Source: Neoarius graeffei
Taxonomy: Eukaryota; Chordata; Actinopteri; Siluriformes; Ariidae
NCBI RefSeq assembly: GCF_027579695.1
Contig: NC_083575.1
Coordinates: 31,744,882 to 31,808,881 of the forward strand
Direction: 5' to 3'
Length of the DNA stretch: 64,000 nt
Shown here: in pieces, positions 42,601-54,399 of the stretch
How positions within the stretch are numbered: position 1 is the stretch's first letter
How the letters are laid out: each line of letters opens with the position of its first letter
Notes under the pieces: model-generated
What the model saw: only the letters and a program-made list of their open reading frames with translations
The model's database searches: none
Told to the model about the DNA's origin: nothing
Position numbers and translations under genes: made by a program

Positions 42601-43445
42601 TTCCCCACGTATGCAACTCTATGAGCCTGACCTTTGTGACCTTAGGCAGGCAAAGGATATTAACCAGATATTAGGTATGTGGAATACCCCAGCGTTATGA
42701 TGTCATTGCACAAGCACTTTCCTGCATGTTTACAGTATGACGGGATTTTATTTTTTTCAGGGTCGAGAAAATTTTTGATGGGGGGACCAGGCTGAGACAC
42801 AGACTCAGAGAAGGGTGGCACATTTAAAGAACATGGAAAAAGTAAAACAGTACAAATTACAGCTCTAGGTTCTAGGTAATAAAAAATAGCCTCAATGAGG
42901 TTGTAGCTCATACCGGCCAAGATGCACATAAAATCATAAATATGACAGGTGGCACCACCACCTTGACAACTTTTATGCACACCCACCTGGGAAACATTGT
43001 ATGTGAGTTTGATTGAAATCTGATCAATCCTGTAGGAGAAGTAGCAATTTTTATGTGGATGGACAATGATGACATGTGATCGCATAAGCTCATCCAGCCT
43101 GGCCTGCGGCTGGATGAGCTAAAAACTGTACATTTATAACCAAACTGTTCATTGTGAACACTTTCACACCCATACATTTTTTAATTTCTCTTTTTGTGTT
43201 CACTTCTTTTTCTGTCATTGTAACATAGTGTTCCATGACTCTCCACATTAAACTTACCCAACTTCAAGTTTACTTATTTATGCCTTTGTTGTCCTTTCCT
43301 GCACCAGCAAAATTATCTAAATAACACCATCTTGTTAACTTTGGGTGTGCTCTATATTTATTCCAATAACCACATGGTGCAGGTACTGTACAGTGGTTCT
43401 AACTTAATATTAGGTCAGATCTTCCACAACCAACAATCAGAAGGA

Positions 43446-43592
43446 TGAATGCAGATTACATTACATTAACGGCATTTATCCAGAGTGATGTACAACATAC
43501 CCAGAGCCACCTGGGGGTTAGGTGCCTTGTTTGAGGGCACTTCAGCCATTCCTGCTGGTCCAGGGAATCAAACCAGCAACCTTTTAGTCCTT
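43446..43592. repeat. Fish interspersed repeat (ATTACATTACATTAACGGCA type)
   Basis: It starts with ATTACATTACATTAACGGCA, then CCAGAGTGATGTACAACATA, TTAGGTGCC and AATCAAACCAGCAACCTTT. The layout is the common fish repeat whose consensus reads ATCCAGAGCGACTTACA. It lies at the broken left edge of gypsy element 2. Confidence 0.6.
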
Positions 43593-43600
43593 TTATTTAT

Positions 43601-46600
43601 TTATAGGGAACTGGAGACAAGGGGTTTGACTTGAGAGACATGGAAAGTTGGGTGAATATGGTGCATGGTTATGGGCAGAAACAGTCTTACAGAGCAGGGA
43701 TTAATTACCTTGGAGACGGGGAACGGTCCTATGAACCTGGGAGCCAATTTGCAGGAGACCATCTTGAGGGGCAGGTGGCGAGTGGAGAGCATTACTCACT
43801 GCCCCACCTGATAGATGGGAGCTGCCGAGTGGTGTTTGTCAGCTTGCTCTTTAAACATCTTAACAGAATGTAGGAGCTTTTTCCTAGTCAATGCCCACGT
43901 TCTCCTGCAGTGGTGCACAAACACCTGGGCAGAGGGCATGGCGACGACTTCTTCTTGGATGGGGAAGAGTGGTGGCTGGTAACCCAGAGAGCACTGGAAG
44001 GGGGAAAGACCTGTAGCAGAGGTGGGTAAGGAGTTGTGAGCGTACTCTATCCAAGGAAGGGTCTTGCTCCAGGAGGCAACATCCTTGGACACCATGCACC
44101 TGAGAGCCACTTCCAGCTCCTGGTTGGTCCGTTCCGTCTATCCATTGGTCTGAGGGTGAAAACCTGAAGACAGACTGTGAGAAGCACCAATGAGTTTACA
44201 GAAGGCCTTCCAGAATTGAGCAGAGAACTGGGGTTTGCGGTCTGATGCGATGTCTGAGGGGAGTCTGTGTAGACAGAAAACATGGAGTATCAGCAATTTG
44301 GCGGTCTCCTTGGCAGTGGGAAGCTTGGGCAGAGGGATAAAATGAACAGCTTTAGAAAAAACGTCAACAACAGTGAGGATACAAGTATTGCCACCTGAAT
44401 TAGGGAGTCCTGTGATGAAATCCAGGGCTATGTGTGACCATGGCCGGTAGGGAACAGGAAGGGGTCTCAGCAGGCCGGCAGGGGGTCTGTTGCCAGTCTT
44501 GTTCCTGGCACAGATGTCGCAAGCTGCCACAAACCTCTGGACATCCTCCTTGATGGACGGCCACCAAAAGCATTGTCGGATGAGGGCCAGAGTCTGGGCT
44601 GCTCCTAGGTGGCACACCATTCTGGAACCATGACCCCACTGCAGCATCTGTGCCCACACAGAAACAAGAACAAAAAGATGGTTAGGAAGTGCATCACTGG
44701 GCCTTGGGTCCTGCTCATGGGCCTTCTGGACCAGGGTTTCCACCTCTAACAGAGCGGCCCCCATTAGACACCGTGGAGGAAGGATGGTCTCAGGGGAGGT
44801 TGGTTCCTCCTGGAGGAGAGAAAATATTCTGGACAAGGCATCGGGCTTACCATTCTTTGAGCCTGGGCGGAGGGAAAGTGTGAACTTGAAGTGAGAAAAG
44901 AAGAGAGACCATCAGGCCTGATGAGAATTGAAGCGGTTGGCAGTTCTGAGGTATTCAAGATTCTTGTGATCTGTCCATACGATGAAGGGAAGGTCTGACC
45001 CCTCCAACCAATGTCTCCATTCTTCCAAGGCCAGTTTAACAGCCAACAGTTCCCTATTGCCAATGTCATAGTTTCTCTCAGAGGGGGAAAGCCGATGAGA
45101 GAAGAAGGAGCAAGGATGAAGCTTGTTGTCACTAGCTGATCTTTGGGACAATATAGCCCCGACCCCTGACTCCGAAGCATCGACCTCAACTACAAACTAC
45201 CTAGACGGATCTGGAATGGTGAGTATAGGTGCTGACGTGACCCTTCGTTTGAGCTCAGAGAATGTCTTCTCAGCCCCTTCCCCCCAGCTGAAAGGGACCT
45301 TGGTGGAAGTTAGAGCTGTGAGGGGCCCAGCCACCATACTAAAGTTCCTGATGAATCGCCTGTAGAAATCCATAAACCCAAGAAACTGCTGGAGTTCTCG
45401 CCGAGAGAACGGGGTGGGCCAGTCAGCAACTGCCTTGAGTTTCAGGGGGTCCATCTGAATCTGTGTAGGGGAGATAATGAAACCCAGAAAGGAGACAGAA
45501 CTTCTATGGAACTCACATTTCTCAGCCTTAACAAAGAGTTTATTTTCCAGGAGTTGTTGAAGGACCTGCCTGATGTGGATGCGGTGTTCATCAAGGGAGC
45601 AGGAAAAAAATCAATATATCGTCCAGATAAACAAAAAGGTTAAGGTAGTCCCTCAGGACATCATTAACAAGGGCCTGGAAAACCGTGGGAGTGTTAGTCA
45701 GGCCGAACGGAACCACAAGATATTCGTAGTGGCCCATGGGGGTGTTGAACACCGTCTTCCATTCATCCCCTTCCCTGATCCTCATGAGGTGGTAAGCATT
45801 GTGCAGGTCTAGTTTGGTGAAAATCTGGGCTCCCTGGAGTAACTCAAACGCCGTAGACATGAGAGGTAGGGGGTAACGGTTCTTGATGGTGATGTCATTT
45901 AGCCCCCGGTAATCAATGCAAGGGCGCAAGGATTTGTCCTTCTTCTCCACAAAAAAGAATCCTGCCCCTGCAGGAGAAGAGGAGGGATGAATAATTCCAG
46001 CTGCTAAGGACTCTGTGATGTATTTATCCATGGCTTGCCTTTCAGAAGGAGAGAGAGAGTAAAGTCACCCCTTAGGTGGTGCAGTCCCAGGGAGAAGGTC
46101 AATTCCACAGTCATAGGGCCTATGGGGAGGAAGGGAAACAGCTTGAGACTTGCTGAACACAGGTTTTAAGTCATTATACTTGGGAGGCATGCTAGAGAGG
46201 TCAGGATATTCACCAGTGGTGGGCTGGAGCAGCTCAGCATGAGGGAGGGCAGGTCTCAGGCATGACGATAAACAGAATTGACTCCATCCTAAAATGGTGT
46301 TGTTAGTCCAGTTGACATGGGGGTTATGTAGAGTTAGCCAGGGCAGACCAAGAACTATGGGCACATGGGGATTACTCATGACAAAAAACTGGATGGATTC
46401 AGAATTGTTGCCAGAAATTCTTAAGGTGACCAGGGCTGTTTTATGGGTGATAGTGGTCAGACCAGTACCGTTAAGGGTCAGGACAGTGAGGGATGGGTTC
46501 AGAGCCAGTAGTGGAATCCCCAGGCACTTGGCGGTGGTCGAGCAGATCAGGTTTCTGTCAACCCCTGAATCAATGAGTGCCTGGAGGTCATGGGACTGAT

Positions 46601-47604
46601 TGCCATGGATAATGACCACTGGGAGTAACGGTCAACCGGTAGGGGGCTGATTTTGGACATTGCCCACCAGGCCCCTAAACTCACTGGTGGGCTCTTCCCT
46701 TTAGAGGGCAAGATTGGCAGAAGTGCCCCAGCTGTCCGCAATAAAAACATGCCCTCATATCCCTACAGCGCTGTTGTTCCTCAGGTGAGATGCGGGCTCG
46801 GTCTACCTGCATGGGCTCAGCGGAAGAAATGGGGGGCTGAGGGGGAGCAAGACAAGTCCGAGTTCTCTCTTTCAACCGCTGTTTGATCCGTGAGTCAATA
46901 CGACTGGCTAGGTCCATGAGACTGGGGAGATCAGGTGGCAGTTCTCGTGAGACCAGCTCATCCTTGATGGAGTCTGACAGCCCATTCAAAAATGCATCAG
47001 ACAAGGCATTCTCATTCCAGCCACAAGATGCCGCCAAAGTGCGAAACTTGATCGCATAGACAAAAGTGGACCAGGCACCCTGCCACAGCCCCATGATTTT
47101 TCTTGCTCCCTCTCTGCCAGACAGGGAGTGATCGAAGGTTCACCTCATCTCCTCTGTGAAACCCTTGAAGCTGGCGCAGCATGGTGCATTGGCATCCCAC
47201 ATAGCTGTTCCCCACTCCCTAGCTTTGCCAGTGAGGAAAGTGATGGTGTAGGCCACTCGGGAATGCTCTGTAGGGAAGGCCAGTGGTTGAAGCTCAAGGG
47301 TTAGCGAACATTGAGATAAAAATGAACTGCAGGTACCTGGTTCTCCATCGTATGGCTGTGGGGCGGGAAGTCTTGGCTCTCTGAAGAGGGCTGGAGCAGG
47401 AGCTGGAAGAGCGGTAGGTGGAGGGGGTTGTGTAGGAGCAGACGTTACTTGAAGCTGTTGTAGCTGAGTGGCAAGAAGATTGAGAGTGTCAGAGATGGCG
47501 ACAAGGTTTTGATTCACCTGTTGGATGTCCTGTTGGTGGGTCCCAAAGAGAGCTCCCTGTCTCTGCACCGCTGCTCTTAGCTGGGCAAAATCTGCTGGGT
47601 CCAT
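43601..47604 (-). pseudogene. gag-pol relic of gypsy element 2
   Basis: Gag starts at 47604 (MDPADFAQLRAAVQRQ), 17 nt inside the LTR. Its zinc knuckle is ACFYCGQLGHFCQSCP (about 46730). The protease block has [12 protein letters not shown] near 46575. RT shows [20 protein letters not shown] and [14 protein letters not shown], then YLDDILI. RNase H has [15 protein letters not shown]. Integrase has HHCC-type CDICARNK and ITGLPNSGGNTCILTVVDVF near 44420. A C-terminal tail reads [19 protein letters not shown] (43780). At least six frame breaks separate these blocks, so it is inactive. The order protease-RT-RNase H-integrase is that of Ty3/gypsy. Confidence 0.92.
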
Positions 47605-47620
47605 GTTGGCCAGACTGTGC

Positions 47621-48225
47621 TGTCAGAAATAGCGAGCTGAGGTGAAGTGAGGATCCAAGAGCAGACTCAAGACAGGCAGTGTACAGAGAAAAGCTTCTTT
47701 AATGAAGTAGAGGGCAGAGGTACAGTAGGGCTCAGGCAAAAATCAGTGGTCAAAAAATGGGCCAGGAGGTCAAAAACACAGAGGAGCAGGTGGGCACGGT
47801 CAGGGACAAAAACAGGACAGAAAAATCTTAACAAAAATCGAAGAACACAGGGGCAAGGGAAATCCACACAGAGGAAGCAAAAACACAATCCAAAGGAACA
47901 AGCAGGTAAAACAGGGGCAAAAACTAGACATAAAACTAGACAAAAAACAAGGAACAATTCAGGCAGGGGGAATCAAGAAGACACAATACCAAAGGGTTGT
48001 AGCAAGGCGAGGAAAGTCTACGAGAGACATTCTGGCAACTGAAGTAGCTCCAAACAGTTCTTCAGAAGGCCCTGGCTGATGGGAGAGGAATGGTAGCAGG
48101 TGTGGGAGTGCTGCTTCAGAGAAAATGGCCTTCAGCAGGGCAGGACTGAATTCCTGTCCCGGATCTGGCCTGGAGCTGGCATGGAAGTCCCACAAACTCA
48201 GGCATGGATGGACTGGACTGTGACA
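47621..48225 (-). repeat. 5' LTR of gypsy element 2, 605 bp
   Basis: Bounded by TGTCAGAAATAG and GACTGTGACA. No clear TATA box was found on the minus strand. The second LTR needed to confirm the boundaries is missing. Confidence 0.7.
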
Positions 48226-48227
48226 AG

Positions 48228-48395
48228 AGGTGTGGATGTGAGTGTGAATGGTTGCTTGTCTCTGTGTCAGCCCTGCGATGATCTGGCGACTTGTCCAGGG
48301 TGTACCCTGCCTTTCGCCCATAGTCAGCTGGGACAAGCTCCAGCTTGCCCGCGACCCTGCACAGGATAAGTGGTTATGGAAAATGGAATAATTTA
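48228..48395 (+). repeat. Truncated Mermaid SINE
   Basis: Only the 3' part, from GTGTGGATGTGAGTGTGAAT through CCAGCTTGCCCGCGACCCTG, diverged. Its 5' part is missing at the LTR junction. Confidence 0.85.
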
Positions 48396-48644
48396 GCCAA
48401 CATCAAAGCACTATAAAACGTTAGTTTAAGAAAACAATTCTACTTATAGATAAATTAATAATACTGACAACACCAGTGACCTATCAATGACCTATGATCT
48501 ATGATTCATGGGTGGGCACTTGGGGTGGCCACTTAGATTCTAGGGGTGGCCTGTGCCATCCCCAGCCACCTTGTTGACCCTGCCCATGTTCATGCAGATA
48601 CTCTCCCATGTTGCAGCAGAGTTATTCATGCATTATGAGAAAAT
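48396..48644. other. No gene seen
   Basis: Ends with a CATGTTGCAGCAGAGTTATT block that resembles sequence on the other side of the L2-like LINE (57160 and 57740). Confidence 0.5.
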
Positions 48645-49620
48645 TCATTTACATTACATTTACATTTATTCATTTAGCAGACGCTTTTATCCAAAGCGAC
48701 TTACAAAAAGAAAATTAACAATCAAGATACATAAAAGAAGTCTTAAAAGAAATATCACTAAAGGGAGCTTTAGAGTGTGAGTCCAAAAGTGGAATCAAGT
48801 GCAAGATGAGTTCAGTAGAGAGGAGGGGAGGTGTAAAGTCTAAGTGCAGGACAGGAGGTGTTCTCTGAAGAGCTGAGTCTTCAAGAGTTTCTTGAAGACA
48901 GACAGGGACGCCCCTGCTCTGGTAGCGCTCGGTAGATCATTCCACCAGTGCGGGACGACACATGAAAAGAGTCTGGATTGTTTTGTGCGCGGTGCTGGAA
49001 CTGTCAAATGGCGTTCTTTTGATATCTGGAGTTGAGAAAGAGTAACCTTAGCCTTTATTAGAGCACTCAAGTAAATAGGTGCAGACCCATTAAGCACTTT
49101 GTAGGCTAGCATTAATGATTTGAATTTGATACGTGCAGCCAGGGTTAACCAATGTAATTCAATTAGCAGAGGGGTCACATGTGCCCTTTTGGGCTGATTG
49201 AAGACCAGGCGCGCTGCTGCATTGTGGACCATCTGAAGTGGCTTCACTACACAGGCTGGGAGGCCTGTTAGAAGGGCATTGCAGTAGTCATGGCAGGAGA
49301 TGGCCATTGTCTGCACCAGCAGTTGGGTGGCCTGTTGGGTTAAATATGGTCTAATCTTCCTTATATTAAATAATGCAAAGCGGTAAGACTGGGCTACAGA
49401 GGCAACATGATCTTTGAAGGGCAGCTGATCATCAATCATGACACCCAAGTTCCTTGCTACTTTAGTAGGAGCAAGAGCTAAGGAGTCAGTCTTGATACAG
49501 ATGTTATGATGTATGGTTGGCTTAGCAGGGAAGACCAGTATTTCAGTTTTTGAGAGGTTTAACTGGAGATGATGGTCTTTCATCCATGCAGATATATCAG
49601 AGAGTGTTAGGGTTTTGCTG

Positions 49621-49673
49621 GGATTCGAACCTGGTTCGTTGGTGTGATAATCCAGCAAACCCCCACTAGGCCA
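49621..49673 (-). promoter_or_regulatory. tRNA-like Pol III A/B boxes in the LTR
   Basis: On the minus strand the A box TGGCCTAGTGGG (49673-49662) and B box GGTTCGAATCC (49631-49621) match the Pol III type 2 consensus, 30 nt apart. The same pair occurs in the other LTR at 54457-54468 and 54416-54426. It lies at the U5 end of the LTR. No T-run terminator follows. Whether it is active is unknown. Confidence 0.7.
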
Positions 49674-49869
49674 CCAGGGGGATGACTCAAATGCAGAGGC
49701 GTGAGGCGGAAGTAGAAAAAGAATCAAAAGGTTTATTTATACTATATACACTATATACAGGGCAAAACAAAAGACAAAAAAAAAAACCAAAGAGTATAAT
49801 CCAAAAGCAAAGCAAAGTGCAAAACAAAGAACACAGTACAGAGGAAACTGGAGATAAACATAACAGCAC

Positions 49870-49911
49870 AAAGACTCCGTGACAAGAGGACTGAACTCAG
49901 GGGTATAAATA
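49870..49911 (-). promoter_or_regulatory. LTR TATA box and predicted transcript start
   Basis: On the minus strand TATTTATA (49911-49904) is followed 31 nt downstream by ACGGAGTCTTT (49880-49870). The equivalent in the 5' LTR is 54706-54699 and 54675-54665. The spacing fits a Pol II core promoter, placing the transcript start at or near the A of ACGGAG. Confidence 0.65.
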
Positions 49912-50088
49912 CACAAACTAATTAAGGACACAGGTGAAGATAATCAGGACAAACAGGCAATTAACAAAAACACAAAACACAGGAACAGTGGCGGCCTCTA
50001 GAGGCCAAAATAAACATGACATGAAAAGGAAATAACAGCGGCCTCTAGAGGCCAAAACAGTCCTAGTCCTAACAGGACCCCCCCCCCT

Positions 50089-53000
50089 CTAGGAGCGTCT
50101 CCTGACGTTCCCAGGGCGATCCGGATGGGCCGAATGGAAGTCCCGACATAGTTCTTTATCAAGGACATCCCGAGCAGGAACCCAGCAGCGCTCCTCAGGA
50201 CCATAGCCCTCCCAGTCCACCAGATATTGCAACCCGCTGCGGACCTGGCGGGAGTCAAGCAGGCGATGCACAGTGAACACAGTCTGCCCCTGGAAGATGC
50301 GGGGGGGGGGGGGGGGGGTTCCTAGGGGCAGGGGCATACGTAGACGTCAGTACGGGCCGCAACAGGGAAACATGGAAAGTGGGGTTGATCCTCAGAGTCC
50401 GGGGCAACTGGAGCCGGTAGGAGACAGGGTTCACCCTGCTCACCACCTTGAAGGGGCCAATGTAGCGAGGAGCAAGCTTGCGGTTCTCCACCCGCAGCGG
50501 AAGGTCCTTAGTGGACAGCCAAACCCGCTGCCCAGGGCAGAAAGTGTGTGCAGGTCTTCTATGGCGGTTGGCCTGAGTCTGGTTGGTTCTGGAGGTCTGT
50601 ATGAGGGTCTTCCTGACCTTGCTCCAGGTCTTGCGACACCGTCTCACATATTAGTTGACCGAGGGCACCCCCGCGTCCTCCTCCTGGTCTGGGAACAGAG
50701 GTGGCTGGAACCCGAATTGGCACTGGAATGGCGACAGCTTGGTGGCCGATGACTGCAGGGTGTTGTGGGCGTACTCCGCCCATGGCAGCCAGGTGCTCCA
50801 CGATGTCGGGTTATCCATAGCCAGGCCTCGCAGGGTGGTTTCCAGGTCCTGGTTGAGCCTCTCCGTCTGACCATTGGACTGTGGGTGAAACCCAGAGGAG
50901 AGGCTGGCAGTGGCTCCAGTGACCTTGCAGAACCCGTGCCACACTCGGGAGGAGAACTGGGGCCCTCGGTCTGAGACGATGTCCTGTGGAAGACCAAAGA
51001 CTCGGAAGACATGATTGAACATAAGTTTAGCTGTTTCAAGAGCAGAGGGGAGTTTGCACAGTGGTATGAAGCGGCAGGCCTTGGAGAATCTGTCAACTAT
51101 GACCAAAATAACCGTGTTACCTTGTGACTCAGGGAGACCCGTGATGAAGTCGACTGCCACGTGGGACCAGGGACGCCGGGGAATGGTCAGAGGATGCAGG
51201 AGACCCTGGGGACGCTGTCGTGGGTTCTACGTTCTGGTGCAAACCTCACAGAACAGGACAAATGACCTTACTTCCTTCTCCATGTTAGGCCACCAGAAGC
51301 GTCTTTTCAGGAAGTCCAGGGTCCTCCGAGCTCCCGGGTGGGCGGTGAGAGGGGAAGAGTGACCCCACTGGAGAACCTTGGCCCGGGCTTGATGTGGGAC
51401 ATACAAGAGGCCCGGTGGCCCCGTCCCAGGACCGGGGTCCTGGCGTTGGGCTCGTCGAACAGCCTCCTCAATACCCCAGCGGACAGGGGCCACAATCCGG
51501 GACACCAGGATAATAGGCCCAACTTCATTCTCCCTGTTAGTGGCAGAGAACAGCCTGGACAGTGCGTCAGGTTTGGTGTTCTTGGAGCCGGGGCGGTACG
51601 AGAGGGTGAAGTCAAACCGACTGAAAAACAGGGCCCACCTAGCCTGTCGAGGGTTCAGTCTCTTGGCTTGCTGGAGGTACTCCAGGTTCTTGTGGTCAGT
51701 CCAAACCAGGAATGGATGTTGCGCTCCCTCCAGCCAGTGCCTCCACTCCTCAAGGGCCAGTTTGACCGCTAGCAGTTCTCGATCCCCCACATCGTACCGG
51801 GACTCCGCAGGACTTAGGCGGTGGGAGAAGTAAGCGCAGGGGTGCAGCTTTCCTTCTGAACGTTGAGAGAGCACCACGCTGACACCACTGTCCGAGGCGT
51901 CCACCTCCACGATGAATGGTTGGGAGGTGTCCGGGAGGACCAGAATGGGTGCCGTGCAGAAGCGGTCCTTGAGGTCTTTGAACGCCTTTTCCACCTGAGG
52001 AGACCAGACATAAGATCCACCTGTCCTTTTGGTGAGGTCTGACATGGGTGCTGCTACAGAACTGAAGTTCCTGATGAACTTGCGGTAGAAGTTAGCGAAT
52101 CCTAAGAACCGCTGAACCTCCTTAACGGACTTGGGAGTAGGCCAATCCCAGACGGCCAGGGTCTTGGCAGGGTCCATTTGGAGTTGGCCTGTCCGTACAA
52201 TAAATCCCAGAAAGGAGACCTCGGGAACATGAAATTCGCATTTCTGGGCCTTGGCGAACAGATTGTTCTGTAGCAGCCTCTGGAGAACCTGGCGGACATG
52301 GTGGCGGTGCTCCTGCACGGTCTTGGAAAAGATAAGGATGTCGTCGAGGTAGACAAAAACGTACAGGTTAATCATGTCCCTTAAGACGTCGTTGATTAGG
52401 GCCTGAAAAACAGCTGGTGCGTTGGTGAGTCCGAAGGGCATCACCTGGTATTCGTAGTGCCCAGACGGGGTGTTAAAGGCAGTCTTCCACTCGTCTCCCT
52501 GTCGGATACGGATGAGGTGGTATGCGTTCCGTAGGTCCAACTTGGTGAAGACGGTGGAGCCTTGGAGCAGGTCGAAAGCAGTGGACATCAGCGGAAGGGG
52601 ATAACGGTTGCGCACAGTGATCTTGTTCAGGCCCCTGTAGTCAATGCATGGTCGGAGCCCCCATCCTTCTTGCCGACAAAGAAGAAGCCGGCTCCAGCAG
52701 GTGAGGTGGAGGGTCGAATGAACCCAGAGACCAGGGCATCTTTGAGGTATTCCTCCATGGCCTTGCGTTCTGGCTGAGAGAGGGAAAACAGTCTGCCACG
52801 AGGAGGGGTAGTCCCAGGGAGCAAGTCGATGGCACAGTCGTAGGCCCGGTGCGGAGGAAGGACAGCGGCCCTGCTCTTGCTGAATACCTCCTTGAGATCC
52901 CAGTACTCTGTGGGAACTTGAGATAACTCGGTGAGATCAGGGGGCTCGGCAGGAGACACAGGAGAGCTAGAGAGCAGACAAGAGGCATGGCATGCAGGGC

Positions 53001-53394
53001 CCCATTCCACAACCTGGCTTGTTACCCAGTCTATGCGAGGGTTGTGGCGAGTAAGCCAAGGAAGGCCTAGAATAACTGGGAACTCAGGTGAAGGAATCAG
53101 GTGCAGGGATATTTCTTCCTTGTGACCTTGAGACTGGAGGAAGACTGGAGAAGTAACTTGGGTGACTCTTCCATCACCTAACGCTTGGCCATCGAGGGCA
53201 GACACAGACAGTGGGACTTCAAGAGGTGCAGTAGAAATATTGATGCTTTGGGCGAAGTGAATATCCATAAAGTTCCCAGCCGCCCCTGAGTCTAACAAAG
53301 CTTGACAAGAGTGGACAGACTCACCCCAGGAGATGGAGACCGGGATGTAGATTCCTTGGCCAGGGAGTCCGGGAGAGAGGGTAGGCCCCGTCAC
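50089..53394 (-). pseudogene. pol of gypsy element 3 (PR-RT-RH-IN-chromodomain)
   Basis: The protease motif is ALLDSGAAGNFMD near 53295. RT includes [32 protein letters not shown] and [10 protein letters not shown]. RNase H has [15 protein letters not shown] and [15 protein letters not shown]. Integrase has an HHCC-type start ([25 protein letters not shown]) and core ([33 protein letters not shown]), then PRYIGPFKVVSRVNPVSYRL. The chromodomain lies at about 50270-50089 ([17 protein letters not shown]). Breaks are a one-base length change near 52657, stops at 51227-51229 and 50651-50653, and a length change in the C-run near 50300-50318. The frame of protease differs from that of RT-integrase because of the first break. 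Confidence 0.93.
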
Positions 53395-54386
53395 AACCCT
53401 CCCTCGGCTGGACGGGGCGGTCCTTTTCCCAAGAGTTCAGGACATGATGCTCGGAAGTGACCAGGCTTGCCACAGTAGATGCAGCACTTGTCCCTCCTTC
53501 TGCGCTCCCTCTCAGATGTGGAGAGGCGAGTACGACCCACTTGCATGGGTTCTGGACAGTCACTGAAGGAGGTGGACGGTTTCCAGGTAGAGGTAGGGAG
53601 GCTGGGGGGGCTCAAGGCTTGGTGGCGTTCTCTCATCCTGTTGTCCAGATGAATAGCATGTGAGATGAGGGTTTCGAGGTCACTTGGGCATCCAATAGAG
53701 GCCAGACCATCCTTGATGGGGTCAGACAGACCATGGTGGAAGGCTGACACCAGGGCAGTCTCGTTCCATCCACTTACTGCTGCGAGCGTTCAGAACAAGA
53801 TGGCGTAATCTGCGACGCTTCCTCCTTGCCGGATGGACATGAGCTTTCGGGCTGCGTCGGTACTGATGTCCGCCTGATCGAAGACCCGAAGCATCTCTTC
53901 AGAAAACAGCTGGAAATCAAGGCACTCAGGTCCCTGTCTTTGCCAGATAGCAGTAGCCCAGGCTCGCGCCTTACCAGCTAATAAGGTTATCACAAAGGCA
54001 ATCTTGCGGCGATCCGTAGTGTAGGTGGTAGGCTGAAGCTCAAAGGTGAGTTGACACTGGGTAAGGAACTCTCGGCACTCACTGTGCTTGCCATCGTACC
54101 TCTGTGGTGCAGGAAGGCTGGGTTCGCGAGGTGAAGAAGGCAGCATGGCAGGAGGCACAGGAGCAGGAGCGGGAGCTGGATCAGGAGATGCAGGCAGAGA
54201 TGTCAGCTGTGCCAGGGTTTTCCCGATTTGCTGAAGCAGTTCCTCGTGGCGAGCAAGGGCCTCACGTTGGCTGGTGAGCGTACATCCATGAGCATCCATG
54301 GTCGCTCCGAAGCGTGTCAAAGCTGCCATAATTCCCTGAAGGTTGGCCGGGTAGACAGTTGAAGTAGCCTCTGCTGAGTCGGTCAT
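53391..54386 (-). pseudogene. gag of gypsy element 3
   Basis: The start ATG at 54386 lies only 13 nt inside the 5' LTR. N-terminal coiled-coil-like stretch ALARHEELLQQIGKTLAQL, a Pro/Ala-rich linker, then the capsid-like region (QRYDGKHSECREFLTQCQL, KARAWATAIWQ). A premature TGA lies at 53790-53792, after which the same frame continues to a CCHC knuckle, CCIYCGKPGHFRASC (about 53490), and ends at 53391. Pol begins in a different frame near this point. About 331 codons in total. Confidence 0.92.
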
Positions 54387-54387
54387 G

Positions 54388-54398
54388 ACGGAGTCTTT
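54388..54398 (-). other. Putative self-priming primer-binding site
   Basis: The minus-strand bases AAAGACTCCGT (54398-54388) sit one base inside the 5' LTR and directly before the gag ATG. They are exactly complementary to ACGGAGTCTTT at the predicted transcript start within the LTR. An 11-nt match in this position is the arrangement described for Tf1/sushi self-primed elements. No tRNA-type TGG site is present. Confidence 0.65.
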
Positions 54399-54399
54399 C

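Larger units (their letters stand above)
41002..43445. other. Mixed repeat debris, no gene
   Basis: 41004-41120 is a common fish repeat motif (GGCAAGGAAAAACTCCCTCA, GAACCCATCCTCATTTGGGT). 41230-41340 has a TTATCATG.CAATTG.AGTCCT unit repeated about three times. 41515-41640 looks like old retroelement sequence. 41911-42099 is described separately. 42380-42420 is the AAGATTCAAGATTCCTTTAT motif of a fish LINE tail. The rest is unrecognised. Confidence 0.5.
43595..48225 (-). mobile_element. Ty3/gypsy element 2, 3'-truncated
   Basis: A minus-strand chromodomain-type Ty3/gypsy element. The 5' LTR is 47621-48225. Gag, protease, RT, RNase H and integrase follow in order down to 43601. The 3' LTR is absent and the left edge meets another repeat. 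It inserted into or beside a Mermaid SINE fragment at its right edge. Confidence 0.9.
49605..50074 (-). repeat. 3' LTR of gypsy element 3, 470 bp
   Basis: Begins TGTTAGGG and ends CCTAACA. It is identical to the 5' LTR except for an A/G difference in the last GCCTCTAGAGGCC copy (about 50055). It contains a TATA-like box, a predicted start and a tRNA-like segment. Confidence 0.97.

Noticed and set aside
47605-47620. A self-priming site in gypsy element 2
   Set aside because: Only a weak, gapped match (GCACGGTCAGG against the leader) without a TATA box at the right distance.
49682-49882. Identical short frames in both LTRs (49682-49882 and 54477-54677, and opposite-strand ones)
   Set aside because: They match because the LTRs are duplicates. 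No coding features were seen.
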